From Bacteroides rodentium JCM 16496 (lineage in GTDB: Bacteria; Bacteroidota; Bacteroidia; Bacteroidales; Bacteroidaceae): DNA of 64,000 nucleotides. This document shows positions 1-11,111 of the stretch, one piece after another (within the stretch, counting starts at the first letter, position 1; every line of letters starts with the position of its first letter). The position numbers and the translations under genes are program-made. The stretch spans positions 103,676 through 167,675 of the forward strand of contig NZ_BAKJ01000005.1 in NCBI RefSeq assembly GCF_000614125.1, given 5' to 3'. The notes below the pieces were generated by a model. The model was not told the DNA's origin, did not search any database, and was given only the letters and a program-made list of their open reading frames with translations.

Positions 1-702
1 GAGGAATTTGATTCTTTGGATTTGGTTATGATAGGACCTAATGTGCCTCACGCATGGAAGGGGAAAGTGGTGTCGGGTAACCATGTGGTTACCATTCAAT
101 TCTCTGATCAATTACTTAATTTCCCTATTTTGGGGAAACGATTGTTTTTTTCTATTAAGCAGTTGCTGATTGAATCGCAACATGGTATTAGCTTTTCGGA
201 GCAAACACAGTTGCTGATGAAGGATAAGATTCTGAAACTAACAAAAATGCAGGGATTTCATACAGTATTGGAGTTCTTTTCCATTCTCTATGAACTTTCC
301 ATAGCTGATCGCCGTATACTGGTAAGTAACCAATATGATACAAAAGATACCGTACGTACCTCTAAAAGCAGACGTATAGCTAAGGTATGTGAGTATATTG
401 AAGAGAATATTGAGGAACCCATCCGTTTGGGAGACGTGGCACAATTGGTAAGTATGTCCGAATCTGCTTTCAGCCACTTCTTCAAGAAAAAGACTAATTG
501 TACGTTTATTGATTATGTTACCAACCTAAGGATAGCTCGTGCTTGCCAGCTACTGTCGGAAACTACTCATACGGTAGCCGAAATCTGTTATACTTGTGGC
601 TTCAACAATCTCTCCAACTTCATACGGATATTCAAGAAAAAGAAAGGTAGCACACCGCAGGAGTATCGCATGTTTTTGCAGCAGATGTTGATAAAATATT
701 GA
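1..702 (+). CDS. AraC-family transcriptional regulator, 5' truncated by window edge
   Basis: The reading frame is open from base 1, so the start lies outside the window. The first residues seen (DLVMIGPNVPHAWKG) match the end of the cupin-like sensor domain of AraC regulators. The C-terminal ~100 residues form the double helix-turn-helix: the stretch beginning RIAKVCEYIEEN, then SESAFSHFFKKK, and the second helix pair ending FNNLSNFIRIFKKKKGSTPQEYR, which is the family signature. It precedes the sugar-utilisation locus on the same strand by almost 1 kb and could control it, but regulators of this type also sit next to unrelated genes. The family assignment is secure; the target is not known. 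Confidence 0.9.
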   Translation, partial: EEFDSLDLVMIGPNVPHAWKGKVVSGNHVVTIQFSDQLLNFPILGKRLFFSIKQLLIESQHGISFSEQTQLLMKDKILKLTKMQGFHTVLEFFSILYELSIADRRILVSNQYDTKDTVRTSKSRRIAKVCEYIEENIEEPIRLGDVAQLVSMSESAFSHFFKKKTNCTFIDYVTNLRIARACQLLSETTHTVAEICYTCGFNNLSNFIRIFKKKKGSTPQEYRMFLQQMLIKY

Positions 703-1047
703 CAGGAATGTTCTATCCTATTATATATATAGGTTTTATTTGTCTGTTTCAGAAAAAGCATGTATTTCTTCGGCACAGAGGAGTGAGGGGGCGGCATCGG
801 GGAACTCCAGCCTTCCCCGGTACTGGAGAAATGTCGCTGCATTGTTCCATAGTTCTTTCATTTAGTTTATATTATTCACGGGAGTTAGGGCTTCGTTTGG
901 AATTAACCTGTCTCACTCCCGTTAACTCTTGTTGTGAATTAAGTAGGTTAGAAGAAAGCTGAAGTAAGATTAAAGCAGTTTTGAGGATTTTGGGTTTAAA
1001 ATAAAAAAGATTTTCAAGTCACAGCTAACTGATATGTAATAATAAAG

Positions 1048-1186
1048 AGGGTGTGTCTAAAGGAGAGAAAAGAACACAAATTACACGATTTTTTTTATAG
1101 AATATTTATTATCAGCATATTATCTTTCTGCAAATTTGTGTAATTCGTGTAATTCGTGTTCAAATATTCATTACGACACACCCCCT
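1048..1186. repeat. Long imperfect intergenic hairpin
   Basis: GGGTGTGTC at 1049-1057 is matched by GACACACCC at 1175-1183. Inside, GAACACAAATTACACGA (from 1072) matches TCGTGTAATTCGTGTTC (to about 1161) with one mismatch. The wording 'aattcgtgtaattcgtg' resembles hairpin repeats I associate with Bacteroides intergenic regions. It may end transcription of the AraC-type gene, or be a small non-autonomous element. Confidence 0.6.
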
Positions 1187-1581
1187 TTTATGCCTTTATT
1201 TTGAAGTTAAATGAAAGAGCTGTGGAATCTCGATGATGCTTTGTCCCGGCTGACGGGCTTCTTCTTCCTTTCAATTTCTGGCAGTGCCACTTGTTCTTTA
1301 TCTCTCCATGCCATGTTTTGTTAGTAAGGAACAAGGCTGATGAAGATGGATATATGACATACATGTAATGGTTCTCTCGGTTTTTTAAGCATGTGCGGCG
1401 TTTTAGCTGATATGGGAAATGGTGTGTATGTAAATAAACTGTTTTTACGTATCTATTTTATGCTTAAATATAATTTTATTTTAGCAAGTGATGTAGATTC
1501 TTTTTGCATGTATGTAATATAAAAAAAGAATGGGACTGATTGTTAAATTGACATAATCTCTTTTTTTATAGCTTCCCGTGC

Positions 1582-1589
1582 TATATTTG
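1582..1589 (+). promoter_or_regulatory. Bacteroidota -7 box (TATATTTG) upstream of susC
   Basis: It matches TAnnTTTG exactly and lies about 95 bases before the susC start codon, leaving a leader of roughly 85 bases. I see no good -33 TTTG at the usual distance, so an activator may be needed. Confidence 0.55.
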
Positions 1590-1683
1590 CCAAAGGATAG
1601 AGAACCTAATGTTAACTAAGATCTTATTCGCTTAATCGGAATATCTGATATATGACAACATTATTAACCCAAAAAATAAGAGT

Positions 1684-4600
1684 ATGAAAAAACATTTCTT
1701 GTATCGATGTGCCTTGATAACTTGCTTGTGCGGTTTGCAGGTACCTGATTCAGTAGCTGTTGCTCCTGCGGCAATCCCATCAATGCTCCAACAGCAAGTG
1801 CGGACAATTACCGGACGTGTGCTGGACAAAGCCGGAGAACCTATCATTGGAGTGACGATTGTTGATAAGAACAATGCCGGCAATGGCACTATAACGGATT
1901 CTGATGGAAATTTTACTATAAAAGTAGGTGGAAAAAGTACTTTGCTGTTCAGCTATATAGGTTATAAAAATGTTGAGCTCACTCCTGACCGGGCAGATGG
2001 TAACATTATCCGGATGGAAGAAGATGCGCTTAGTTTGGATGAAGTGGTTGTTACCGGATATACCACACAGAAGAAGGCGGATTTGACCGGTTCTGTTTCT
2101 GTTGTTAAGGTCGACCAATTAAAATCCGGTTCATACGGAAGCGCTATGAAAGCGGCACAAGGCAAGGTGCAGGTATGTCTGTCTCGGCCAATGGTTCTCC
2201 TGCTCCCAATGCCACCATCCGAATCAGAGGTGAGGGCACGTTGAACAATAATGACCCGTTGTATATCATTGATGGTACGCCTACAACCCGCTCTATGGCC
2301 GAATTGGCTTCTATGGATATTGAGTCGATGCAGGTTTTGAAAGACGCCTCTTCCGCGTCCATTTATGGTTCCCGTGCGGCCAATGGTGTCATTATTATTA
2401 CTACACGCAAAGGAAAGAAAGGTACAACCGTAGATTTTAGTGCTTCTTATACGCTGGTAAGCAAGAAAAAGCCTTACGAATTGATGAATACGGAACAAAG
2501 AGGTATCGCGCAATATTGGGCCATCAAGAATGACAATCCGAATGCCGACCCTACCCAGATGGGCATAGGCGGGCTATACCAATATCAAGACCATCAAGAT
2601 GCTAATGGAAACTGGGTGTTGGATAAAGTGACTTGGCGCGAATACCTTGACGATGCCAAGACCATGAAATCGGCTGATACGGATTGGCAAAAAGAAATTC
2701 TGCGTACAGGCCAGGTACAGCAATACAGTGTCACATTATCTACCGGTACGGATAAAGGGCACTCTGTGTTTGCTTTGGATTACTATGACAACAAAGGGAC
2801 CATTGACGGAAGCTTCTATCGCCGTTTCAATGGCCGTATCAATTCAGATTATTCATTCTTGAATGGAAGGGTGACCATTGGCGAAAACTTTACGGTTTCC
2901 AAATGGCGCGAAAGCGATAATATCGGCGATGGCAATTTGGGTGGATGTAAATCATTGATGTCTATAGTCCCCGTTCACACGGTAGACGGTGGATGGGGTG
3001 GTCCGATTGGCGGTATGAGCGACCGTCAGAATCCGGTCCGGCTGATTGAGGACAACAAGCAGAATCATCACGATAACCTTAGAATATTCGGGAACCTTTA
3101 TGCAAATGTGAATATTTTGAAAGGGCTGACTTTCCGTTCCTCGTTTGGTGTAGACGGTGTAGGTTCCTGGAAGCGTACGATGGACTATAGGTATAAATCC
3201 GGATTCCTCAGTGAAGACCGGAACAAGGTGTACCAGGAATCATATTTTGACTTGACCAGTACTAACAGTAATGTACTTCAATACCTCTTCGAGCTGGGCA
3301 AGCATAATTTCGATGTGATGGCCGGCCAAGAAACCATTATCCATACTTACCAGCAACATTGGGGAAGCCGTCGCGATTTTGCATTGGAAAATGACGATTA
3401 TATGTGGCTGGGTGCTGGTGAATCGGAAAAGGATAATGGCAGCGGCTCCGTCAAGAACACGATGATTTCCTGGTTTGGCAAGTTGAATTACAATTATGAT
3501 AACCGTTATCTGGCTTCGGTGACGTTGCGCCGCGATGCCTCGTCGGTATTTGGCAAGAACAACAAATGGGCTACATTCCCGGCTTTTTCATTGGGTTGGT
3601 CAATCAGTAATGAGGCCTTTTTTGAAGAGCTTACTTCTGTGGTTCCTTTGCTGAAACTACGTTACGGATGGGGGCAGAACGGTAATTCCAGTATCGATGC
3701 ATACGCTTCTTATCAATTTTATGAGGCTGCGTATGATGGCAACAATTTGTATGATTGGAACTGGGGAACTGCATACGACTTTACAGGTATGGGAGGTTCT
3801 CTCCCATCAGGTTTCCGCCGTACACAAAGAGGTAATCCGGATTTGAAATGGGAAACGACGTCACAGCACAACTTTGGTTTGGATTTTGCCCTCTTCCATT
3901 CCAAGCTGAGCGGATCATTCGATTATTATCTGAAATATACAAGAGACATCTTGATGAAGCCCGGCACGGTTGCCACTTTGGGCGAAGGCGCCCACATGTG
4001 GTTGAATGGTGCAGACATTGACAACAAAGGTTTTGAATTGACATTGAACTACAACGACAAGTTTGGAGATTTGGGCTTGAATATCAGCGGTGTCTTTTCC
4101 CACAATAGCCAGACCATTGTGAAAGTGCCGGATGACGTTATTAACAATTTTGCCGGCAATGGTAAAGAAGACAATATCTTGGGCCGACCCAGAAACTCCT
4201 TGTATGGTTACATTGCCGACGGATTGTTCCAAAGCCAGGAAGAGGTAGATGCACATGCCAAGCAGACGGGAGCTGCTCCGGGACGTATCCGTTATCGTGA
4301 CTTGAATAATGACAATGTCATCAATTCGGAAGACAGGACATGGATTGGCAACGAAAATCCTGCGTTGGAATATGGAGTAACAGTCGGATTGACCTATAAG
4401 AATTTTGATTTCAGCCTGTTCTTTAACGGTGTATGCGGCAAAGACCTCAATGTGTCGGGTTGGAAGAGCTGGACAGACATCTATGCCTTGAGTACTTCCG
4501 GTGAAAACTATGGCACTCGCCTATTGGATGCTTGGACTCCTACCAATAAAAAATCCACCATCCCCGCACTCTCTATCAACAACTATAACGATGAAGGCAG

Positions 4601-4853
4601 GATGTCCACCTACTATGTGGAAAGCGGTTCTTATCTGAAATTGAGAAATGCAGAGCTCGGCTATTCCCTTCCCGAGTCAATCACTAAAAAGCTCAGCATG
4701 CAAAGAGCCCGCATCGCTTTGAGAGCCGACAATATTGCTACCATTAAAAAAGGCTGGGGCAGCAATGCCTATACCGGGCTCGATCCGGAAACTCCGGGTA
4801 ACGGCTATCCGCTGCCGTTCTCAATGACTATGTCAGTAAACGTAACTTTTTAA
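1684..4853 (+). CDS. SusC-like TonB-dependent outer-membrane transporter (one frameshift)
   Basis: This is the outer-membrane pore of the utilisation locus, importing oligosaccharides captured by its SusD partner with TonB energy. After an N-terminal signal comes a carboxypeptidase-D-like domain (ITGRVLDKAGEPIIGVTIVD), the TonB box region DEVVVTGYTTQKKADLTGSVS, then the plug (IRIRGEGTLNNNDPLYIIDGTP) and a long barrel ending in SVNVTF, with an aromatic C-terminal residue. Repaired length is about 1056 residues, normal for SusC. The frame breaks near 2168, where AAQGKV should continue into GMSVSANGSPAPNA. One missing base restores it. It starts the operon; susD follows after 11 bases. Confidence 0.93.
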
Positions 4854-4864
4854 ATCACATTCGT

Positions 4865-6597
4865 ATGAAAAAATTAAATACTATAGTTTGTAGCCTTGCA
4901 TTGGCTATGTGTGGCACCTCTTGTACCTCATTGTTGGACCAAAATCCGCAAGGAATCATATCGGATGCCGACCTTAATACAGTTGGCAGAGTAGAGCAGA
5001 TGGTGAATGCGGCATACTCTTTTTGCGGACAGAACCATTTCAACAAACAGTTTGGCATGCCTTACGAAGAAGGTTCCCTTCGTGGAGGCGAAGCCTATAA
5101 AGGCGCATCGGGCACCAATGACAATGCGGAACGCCACTTGTGGGAGACATTCGTTTATATGCAGCCCACAACGACCGGTGATTTGGATAACCTGTGGTGG
5201 GTACATTATGTCGGAGTGGGACGCGTGCACGATGCCCTGAGACGTGCGCAAGCCCTTACGATGGAGGAATACCCGTTGAGAGACCAACGCATTGCCGAAC
5301 TCCGTTTCTTGCGTGCACATATCTACATGTATATGAAACTCTGCTTCAAGCTGTTTCCGTGGATTGACGAAAACACCCCTAACGACCAATACGATAAAGT
5401 GAGCAATGACGATTTGACCGACCAACAGTTGTGGGACAAGTTGATTGACGATTTCCGCTATGCAGCTGCTACTCTGCCCGAAACACAAAGTGAAGTAGGA
5501 CGGCCGACCTGTTTTGCTGCAAAGGCCTATCTGGCCAAGACTCTGCTGTTCTCGGCTTACGAACAAGATGAAAAGCACAATGTGGTAAATATCAGTAAAG
5601 AAAAACTGCAAGAGGTGGAAAGTTTGTGCGCGGATGTCATGGCTCACGCCGGAAAGCAGTTGGTAGGCGATTTTGCCGAGAACTTCTTGTGCGAGTATGA
5701 AAACAACTCGGAGTCGATATGGGCGATTCAATATTCGGCCAACAACGACGGATCTCCGGTAGGACGCAACAATTCTTGGCTGGTTTATCCCATCAATGAT
5801 GAATACGGTTGCTGCGGAGCCTTCCAGCCCTCTGTACACATGATGAACTGCTTTAAGACAGTGAATGGTCTGCCCGATTTTGAAAAATTCAACGAAGGAA
5901 AGACATTGGATAACAAGGAGGCATTTGCGACAATCCCTATGGATCCGAGATTGATGCACACTGCTTGTGTCCCGGAAATGCCTTGGAAATACGATCCGGA
6001 ATATGTCATGGAAAAAAGCTGGGCCAGAACTCCGGAAGTGTATGGCTACTCCATGAGCCAGAAACTGATTGTGCTCCCCACTTGCGATTGCTTCAGAAAA
6101 ACCAACCCGTTTATGGGTAGTGGCCTCAATTGGGACGTGATTCGTCTGGATGAAGTCATGTTGTGGCGTGCAGAAGCTCTTATCCAATTGAACAGAGACT
6201 TGGATACAGCCCTCGATTTGATTAACCGGATTCGCCTTAGAGCAGCCGGAAGTACGGGCAGACTTAAATTTGCCGATGGAACACCTACCGGAAAATTTGA
6301 TGTTGATGTGTATAAGCCTGGAGTGAATTGCCCTGCCCTTACACAAGAATTTGCTTTCAAGGCATTGCAGTGGGAACGTCACCTGGAATTTGCAACAGAA
6401 GGGAAATGGTTCTTTGACCTGGTGCGTTGGGGCGTCGCAGACGCTATATGAATGATTATTTCGATGTGGAAAGAACCAGACGCACTTATCTGAAAGATGC
6501 CAAATTCCAAAAGAACAGGGATGAGTACTTTCCCATCCCGCAAACGCAGATTAGTTATGTAAAAGGTTTGTATACGCAAAATTATGGATGGGAATAG
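4865..6597 (+). CDS. SusD/RagB-like surface glycan-binding lipoprotein (one frameshift)
   Basis: This lipoprotein caps the SusC pore at the cell surface and binds the glycan. The signal peptide ends in a lipobox-like GTSC, followed by the SusD start pattern LLDQNPQGIISDADL. TPR-like helices fill the N-terminal half, and the C-terminal signature EFAFKALQWERHLEFATEGKWFFDLVRWG is present. The frame breaks near 6447: after WGVADA the protein should continue as YMNDYF and end in QTQISYVKGLYTQNYGWE at 6597, giving about 577 residues. One missing base explains this. It is downstream of and coupled to susC. Confidence 0.93.
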
Positions 6598-6907
6598 CTC
6601 CTGCAAACTGTAGCAAAGGACTGAATCGTAATCCATATTATTTACAAACGATGTAAAATGAAGAATCAGTCGTATTTTGAACCTAATTCAGTCGTATACT
6701 GAATGCCATTCAGTCGTATATTGAATAGGGCTCAGTCGTATACTGAATGCAGTTGATTTGGTTGCTGTTGATAATCATCGATTTGTGAATAGTTGTTATG
6801 CTTTCGATAAATTATTACAAATTGTTCGAATATAGTTCGTCTGGTAGCGGCAATGGATTAATTCCGCCAATGGGTAATTTGTAATCAAATAATAGCTATC
6901 TGCCTAT
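6598..6907. other. susD to GH32 spacer, holding a 22-bp repeat array
   Basis: The first half contains four tandem 22-bp units (6666-6748, listed separately). The rest (6749-6907) is AT-rich leader for the next gene; I see no clear promoter box, terminator or gene in it. A break of 310 bases between susD and the first hydrolase in one operon is long. Confidence 0.6.
6666..6748. repeat. Array A: four 22-bp units with TTCAGT-N5-ACTGAA symmetry
   Basis: The string TCAGTCGTA begins at 6666, 6688, 6710 and 6732, an exact 22-base step each time. Most units are an inverted repeat TTCAGT CGTAT ACTGAA with 4-5 bases between units; unit 1 is degenerate on its right half. It sits between susD and the first GH32 gene and could form small hairpins in the operon mRNA, or bind a dimeric protein every two helical turns. 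Confidence 0.85.
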
Positions 6908-8420
6908 ATGAACCGTTTACTTAGTTATACTCTGATTGTTTATTTGTTGTCTGTAATTTGTGCATGCGGTGGTGGGGTGGTTTATGAGCCCGATAAGCCG
7001 TTGGTGCATTTCTCTGCGGATATGTTTTGGGTGGGCGAGCCTACGGGATTGTTGTTTTATAAAGGAGGCTACCACCTCTTTTACCAGTATAATCCGACAG
7101 ATTCTGTATATGGAAACATCCATTGGGGGCATGCTGTCAGCAACGACCTGTATCATTGGGAAAAGAAATCGATAGCTTTGTGCCCGGATAGCATCGGATA
7201 TCTGAAATCGGGAAGCGTGATTGCAGACGATAAGAATCTGTCCGGATTGGGCTCTGCTTCTCAAACGCCTTTGATAGCCTATTATACCTATCAGTCGGAA
7301 GAGGCAACCGGTGTGTATCATGCTTATAGCCTTGACGGAGGAGAGAACTGGATTAAATCGGGCAAAATTCAGTTGGAAAACGAGCCCGGTGTGAAATTGA
7401 ATAGTCCGCAAGTGAAGTGGAATATTGACATGCACTGTTGGTTGATGACAGTTTCCACAGGATATTCGGTGCTGTTTTATAAGTCGGATGATGGTAAGCG
7501 ATGGAGCTATCAGAGTGAATTTACCGTGGATGACAATAGCGGCTCGAATATGGAAAGAACGGATTTCTTTCGTATAAGAGTTTCGGGGCAAGATTTATAT
7601 AAATGGGTATTATTGGTTAATATGTTAAACGGGCCGGCCAACGGTGCGCCGGCCACACGTTATTTTGTCGGAGATTTTTCGGGTGGGAAGTTCATCCCTA
7701 CACAAAATAAGAGGTTGTGGGTAGATTACGGTAAGGACAACTATGCAGGAGGAACTTTTGAAGGATTGCAAGAGGAAGATAGAATCTTCTTAGGCTGGAT
7801 GAATTGCTGGGAATATGCCAATAGTATTCCCAGCCTGAATGGTCGTGGAGGCATGACAACGCCGCGAACGTTGAATCTGGTAGAAGAGGGCAACCACTAT
7901 GTCTTGCAATCAAATCTCCAACGCAATGTCGAAAAGCTGTTTGGGGGAAAGTCTGGGTTAGTCCATGGTAAGCGACTCGAATCTGACGTAATGCGCATAA
8001 GCAATCCGTATCGGAATGAGCCGTTTATCCTGCATGTGAATTACGACAATAGGGACAACTTTGCATGGTGGAAAGCCAACGATTACGGAATCAGACTCAT
8101 TACGAAAAGCGGAAAATCCATTTCAATAGGTTATCAAAACGAGCTTAGCTATTTCTACATAGACCGTTCCGGTTGTATAGTTCCGGCACTGTCTGATTGG
8201 ATGGGGCAGATAATGGGAGGCAGTTATCGGCCTTCCATGGATGCAATAGACTGGTATATACTATACGATTATAATTCAATAGAACTGATTGCCGCAAATG
8301 GCCGGATAAACATCTCTTCTTTATGCTACCCGAGAGGTGATATTGAAGTGATTGAGTTTTTTTGCCGATTCAGGTTCGGTAACTATCAATGATTCGTCGA
8401 TTATTCAATTAATTAAGTAA
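6908..8420 (+). CDS. Divergent GH32-fold lipoprotein with substituted catalytic triad (frameshift near its end)
   Basis: A lipoprotein signal (LLSVICAC) precedes a GH32 five-bladed propeller: LLFYKGGYHLFYQYNPTDS, IHWGHAVSNDLYHWEKK and SGSVIADDKNLSGLG are typical of levanases and inulinases. The catalytic motifs differ. WMNDPNG is WVGEPTG (nucleophile Asp to Glu), the RDP motif is NSP (stabilising Asp gone), and the EC motif is ERTDFF with the Glu kept. Two of three key residues are therefore changed, so it may be a binding protein or have altered chemistry. Near 8362 a seven-T run shifts the frame. The repaired C-terminus reads FFADSGSVTINDSS and ends at 8420, as expected for the GH32 beta-sandwich. 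Confidence 0.85.
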
Positions 8421-8432
8421 TATAATAGAAAT

Positions 8433-9913
8433 ATGAAGAATAGATTAATGACTATGGCGATGATGTTGGCCACTGCCGCATCATCGTGCTTTGCCCAATT
8501 TTCAGTGAAATACAATCCGGAAGAACAACCGGAAGGGAACATACAATATTTCACCCCGGCAGGCGGAAACCAGTTTGTGGGTGACTGTATCCCTTTCTTC
8601 AGGGACGGGACATTTTATTTGTATTGGCTGCTCGACGAGGGGCACCATTCGGCGCTGAACGGCCTGGGAGGGCACCAGTGGTGTGTAAGTACAAGTACCG
8701 ACCTTAAGAACTGGAAACATCACCCATAGCCATTGGGATTGACGAAGATTGGGAGAAATCCATCTGTACAGGTTCTGTCGCTTATGACGGGAAGAAGCAT
8801 TATGCTTTTTATGCAACCCGGCTCATACTGGATGACAACAGCGTAAACGAACAGTTGAGCTATGCCGTCAGCAAGGACGGGTTGAAATACACCAAGCAAA
8901 AGCCGAATCCGTTTTATACTTCGGCACCGGGGTATAGCAAAAGGCATTTCCGGGATCCGAAGGTTGTTATAGATAAAGACGGTGTTTTCCATTTGTTTGT
9001 ATCTACCGAAGTAGATAATTATGTAATCGCCGAAGGACGTGGTTGCTTGGTGCATTTGACTTCGAAAAACCTGAAAGATTGGAAAGTGGAAGCACCGTTA
9101 CTGACCGGGCAAAGAGATGTTCCGGAATGTCCGGACTATTTTAAATGGAACGATTGGTACTATCTGGTTTATGGGCAGGCCGGGGATACTTACTATGTGA
9201 AATCAAGACAGCCCTATGGCCCTTGGGAATATCCGGAATCGCAAGCTTTGCTGGAACAGTGGGTAAACGTGGCCAAAACAGCCCGGTTCAATGGAAATAG
9301 AAGAATTGTGGCAGGGTGGATTCCCAGTAAGCAAGATAATAAAGACTACGGTTGGGAACGCTTTGGAGGCAGTATTGTGCTTCGCGAGGCCATTCAGCTG
9401 CCTAACGGGGATTTGGCGACCAAATTTGTTCCGGAAACGAGCTTTCATACAGTAGCAGCTTCAAATATCAAATTGGAAAGCGGACAAAATGCAGAGATTG
9501 TGGCGGGCAATACGGTGGTGATGAAGGCCCAGGGTGCAATGGGTGGTGCATATATTAAAGATATGCCATACTCCTGCAGGGTTACGTTTGAAGTAGAACC
9601 GCAAAGTGTTTGTGATGAGTTCGGGCTGTTTATCCGTGCCAAGGAGAAGGCCAACGATGGATACAAGCTCAGCTTTAGCCCCAATAAGAGAACTGTGCGG
9701 CTGGGTGATGATGCGTTTATCGAGGCTGTATCGGGATTGGATAAGCAGATAAAGGTTGAGCTTATCCTTAAAGAGGACATCATAGATGTTTGCATCAACG
9801 ATCGGCGTTGCATTGTGAACAGATTGCCCGAACGTAAAGGAAACTACCTTTGGTTCTATACGAAGCAGGGAAACCTTGAGTTTAAGAACATCCAAGTTGA
9901 TATATTTGATTAG
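8433..9913 (+). CDS. GH32-type fructan hydrolase with intact triad (one frameshift)
   Basis: A secreted protein (signal ending near SSCFAQF) that should cleave beta-fructosidic or related ketose linkages. The first motif is unusual, FTPAGGNQFVGDCIPFF, but the nucleophile Asp is present (VGD). FRDPKVVID and ECPDYF supply the transition-state Asp and the acid/base Glu. The C-terminal ~170 residues (from about FVPETSFHTV) form the family's beta-sandwich. The frame breaks near 8727 in a C run: NWKHHP should continue IAIGIDEDWEKSICTG. It follows the first GH32 gene by about 12 bases and is the only one of the three with a full triad, so it is the best candidate for the working enzyme. Confidence 0.88.
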
Positions 9914-9940
9914 TGGTCGGTTTATGTAATAAGATTCGTT

Positions 9941-11098
9941 ATGAAAAGCAGTATGGTTAGCTATAAAAGCATAATTCCTGTAATGCTTGCGTTCTTCACA
10001 ATGGGGTTTGTCGACTTGGTGGGAATTGCAACCAATTATGTGAAGCAGGATTTTGCCCTATCGGACACGGCCGCCAATTCGTTTACGGTGATGGTCTTCT
10101 TGTGGTTCCTTGTTTTTTCAATCCCAACAGGCATGTTGATGAATAAGATAGGGCGGAAAAACACGGTGTTGTTGAGCATGGCAGTTACTTTTGTCGGTTT
10201 GCTTGTTCCGCTCTTGGTATATGATGCCATTTCGATGTTTTTTGCTTTTTCGTTCATCGGCATAGGAAATACCCTGATGCAGGTTTCACTGAATCCATTG
10301 TTGGCTGGCTTGGTTGTTGAGGAGCGGCTGCCAAGTTGCCTGACTTTAGGTCAGTTCATAAAGTCCGTCGCTTCGTTTGTTGCCCCGCTGATTGCCGTAC
10401 ATGCAGCTGTGCAAATGGATAATTGGAGATTGCTGTTTCTGATTTTTGCGGTGATAGATGTCATGGCAGTTCTTTATCTGCTGTTTACTCCGGTTGCAGA
10501 GGCTAAAGCTCAAAACAGCTCTTCGACGTTCAAGGAGTGTGTCTTGTTGTTGAAAAATGGGGTCATCCTTTTATTGTTTGTCGGTATATTGGTTCATGTA
10601 GGCATTGATGTAGGTGTTAATATTTCGGCTCCGAAGCTGTTGCAAGAGCGTGTAGGGCTTTCTTTGTCGGAGGCCGGTTATGCAACGAGTGTGTTCTTTT
10701 TGTTCCGCACATTGGGATGTTTTTCCGGTACAATCATCATGGCAAAATTTTCGCCAGTGAAATTCTTTGTCTGTAGCGTGGTGTCGATGCTTGTGGGAGT
10801 TGTGGGACTGATGTTCGCCTCTTCCGAGATGATGATTTATGCCTGTGTGGCAATCGTCGGCATCGGCAATTCAAATGTATTTTCTGTGATATTCTCGCGC
10901 GCATTGCTCTATATGCCTTCGCGTAACAATGAAATTTCCGGACTGATGATTATGGGCATAACCGGAGGAGCAGTTTTCCCGGTTCTGATGGGCATGGCTT
11001 CCGATTGCATGGGCGGACAAATCGGTACTGTCATTATTCTGGCAGTCTGTGTGGCCTATCTTTTGTTCCTGTCCGGTAAGATGGATAAGTGTTCTTAA
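9941..11098 (+). CDS. MFS sugar transporter
   Basis: A 385-residue inner-membrane permease with about twelve hydrophobic segments. The MFS loop motif after the second helix reads GMLMNKIGRKN, and GNTLMQVSLNPLLAGLV resembles the FucP-type sugar:proton symporters common in Bacteroides utilisation loci. It probably carries the monosaccharide released by the GH32 enzymes across the inner membrane. It lies 27 bases after a GH32 gene and 13 before the sugar kinase, with which it likely forms an import-and-phosphorylate pair. The substrate is inferred from position only. Confidence 0.85.
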   Translation: MKSSMVSYKSIIPVMLAFFTMGFVDLVGIATNYVKQDFALSDTAANSFTVMVFLWFLVFSIPTGMLMNKIGRKNTVLLSMAVTFVGLLVPLLVYDAISMFFAFSFIGIGNTLMQVSLNPLLAGLVVEERLPSCLTLGQFIKSVASFVAPLIAVHAAVQMDNWRLLFLIFAVIDVMAVLYLLFTPVAEAKAQNSSSTFKECVLLLKNGVILLLFVGILVHVGIDVGVNISAPKLLQERVGLSLSEAGYATSVFFLFRTLGCFSGTIIMAKFSPVKFFVCSVVSMLVGVVGLMFASSEMMIYACVAIVGIGNSNVFSVIFSRALLYMPSRNNEISGLMIMGITGGAVFPVLMGMASDCMGGQIGTVIILAVCVAYLLFLSGKMDKCS

Positions 11099-11111
11099 AG
11101 AGGAGGATGTT

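Larger units (their letters stand above)
703..1683. other. Long intergenic region with hairpins and the susC leader
   Basis: I see no credible gene here. It holds small inverted repeats at 805-828 (CTCCAG/CTGGAG) and 888-932 (ACGGGAGT/ACTCCCGT), a long imperfect hairpin at 1048-1186, and a promoter box at 1582-1589 that fits the downstream susC gene. The rest is AT-rich without clear structure. Confidence 0.6.

Noticed and set aside
4928..6382. A 484-codon open frame on the minus strand opposite susD
   Set aside because: It has no recognisable domain and mirrors the codon pattern of susD; it is a shadow of a real gene.
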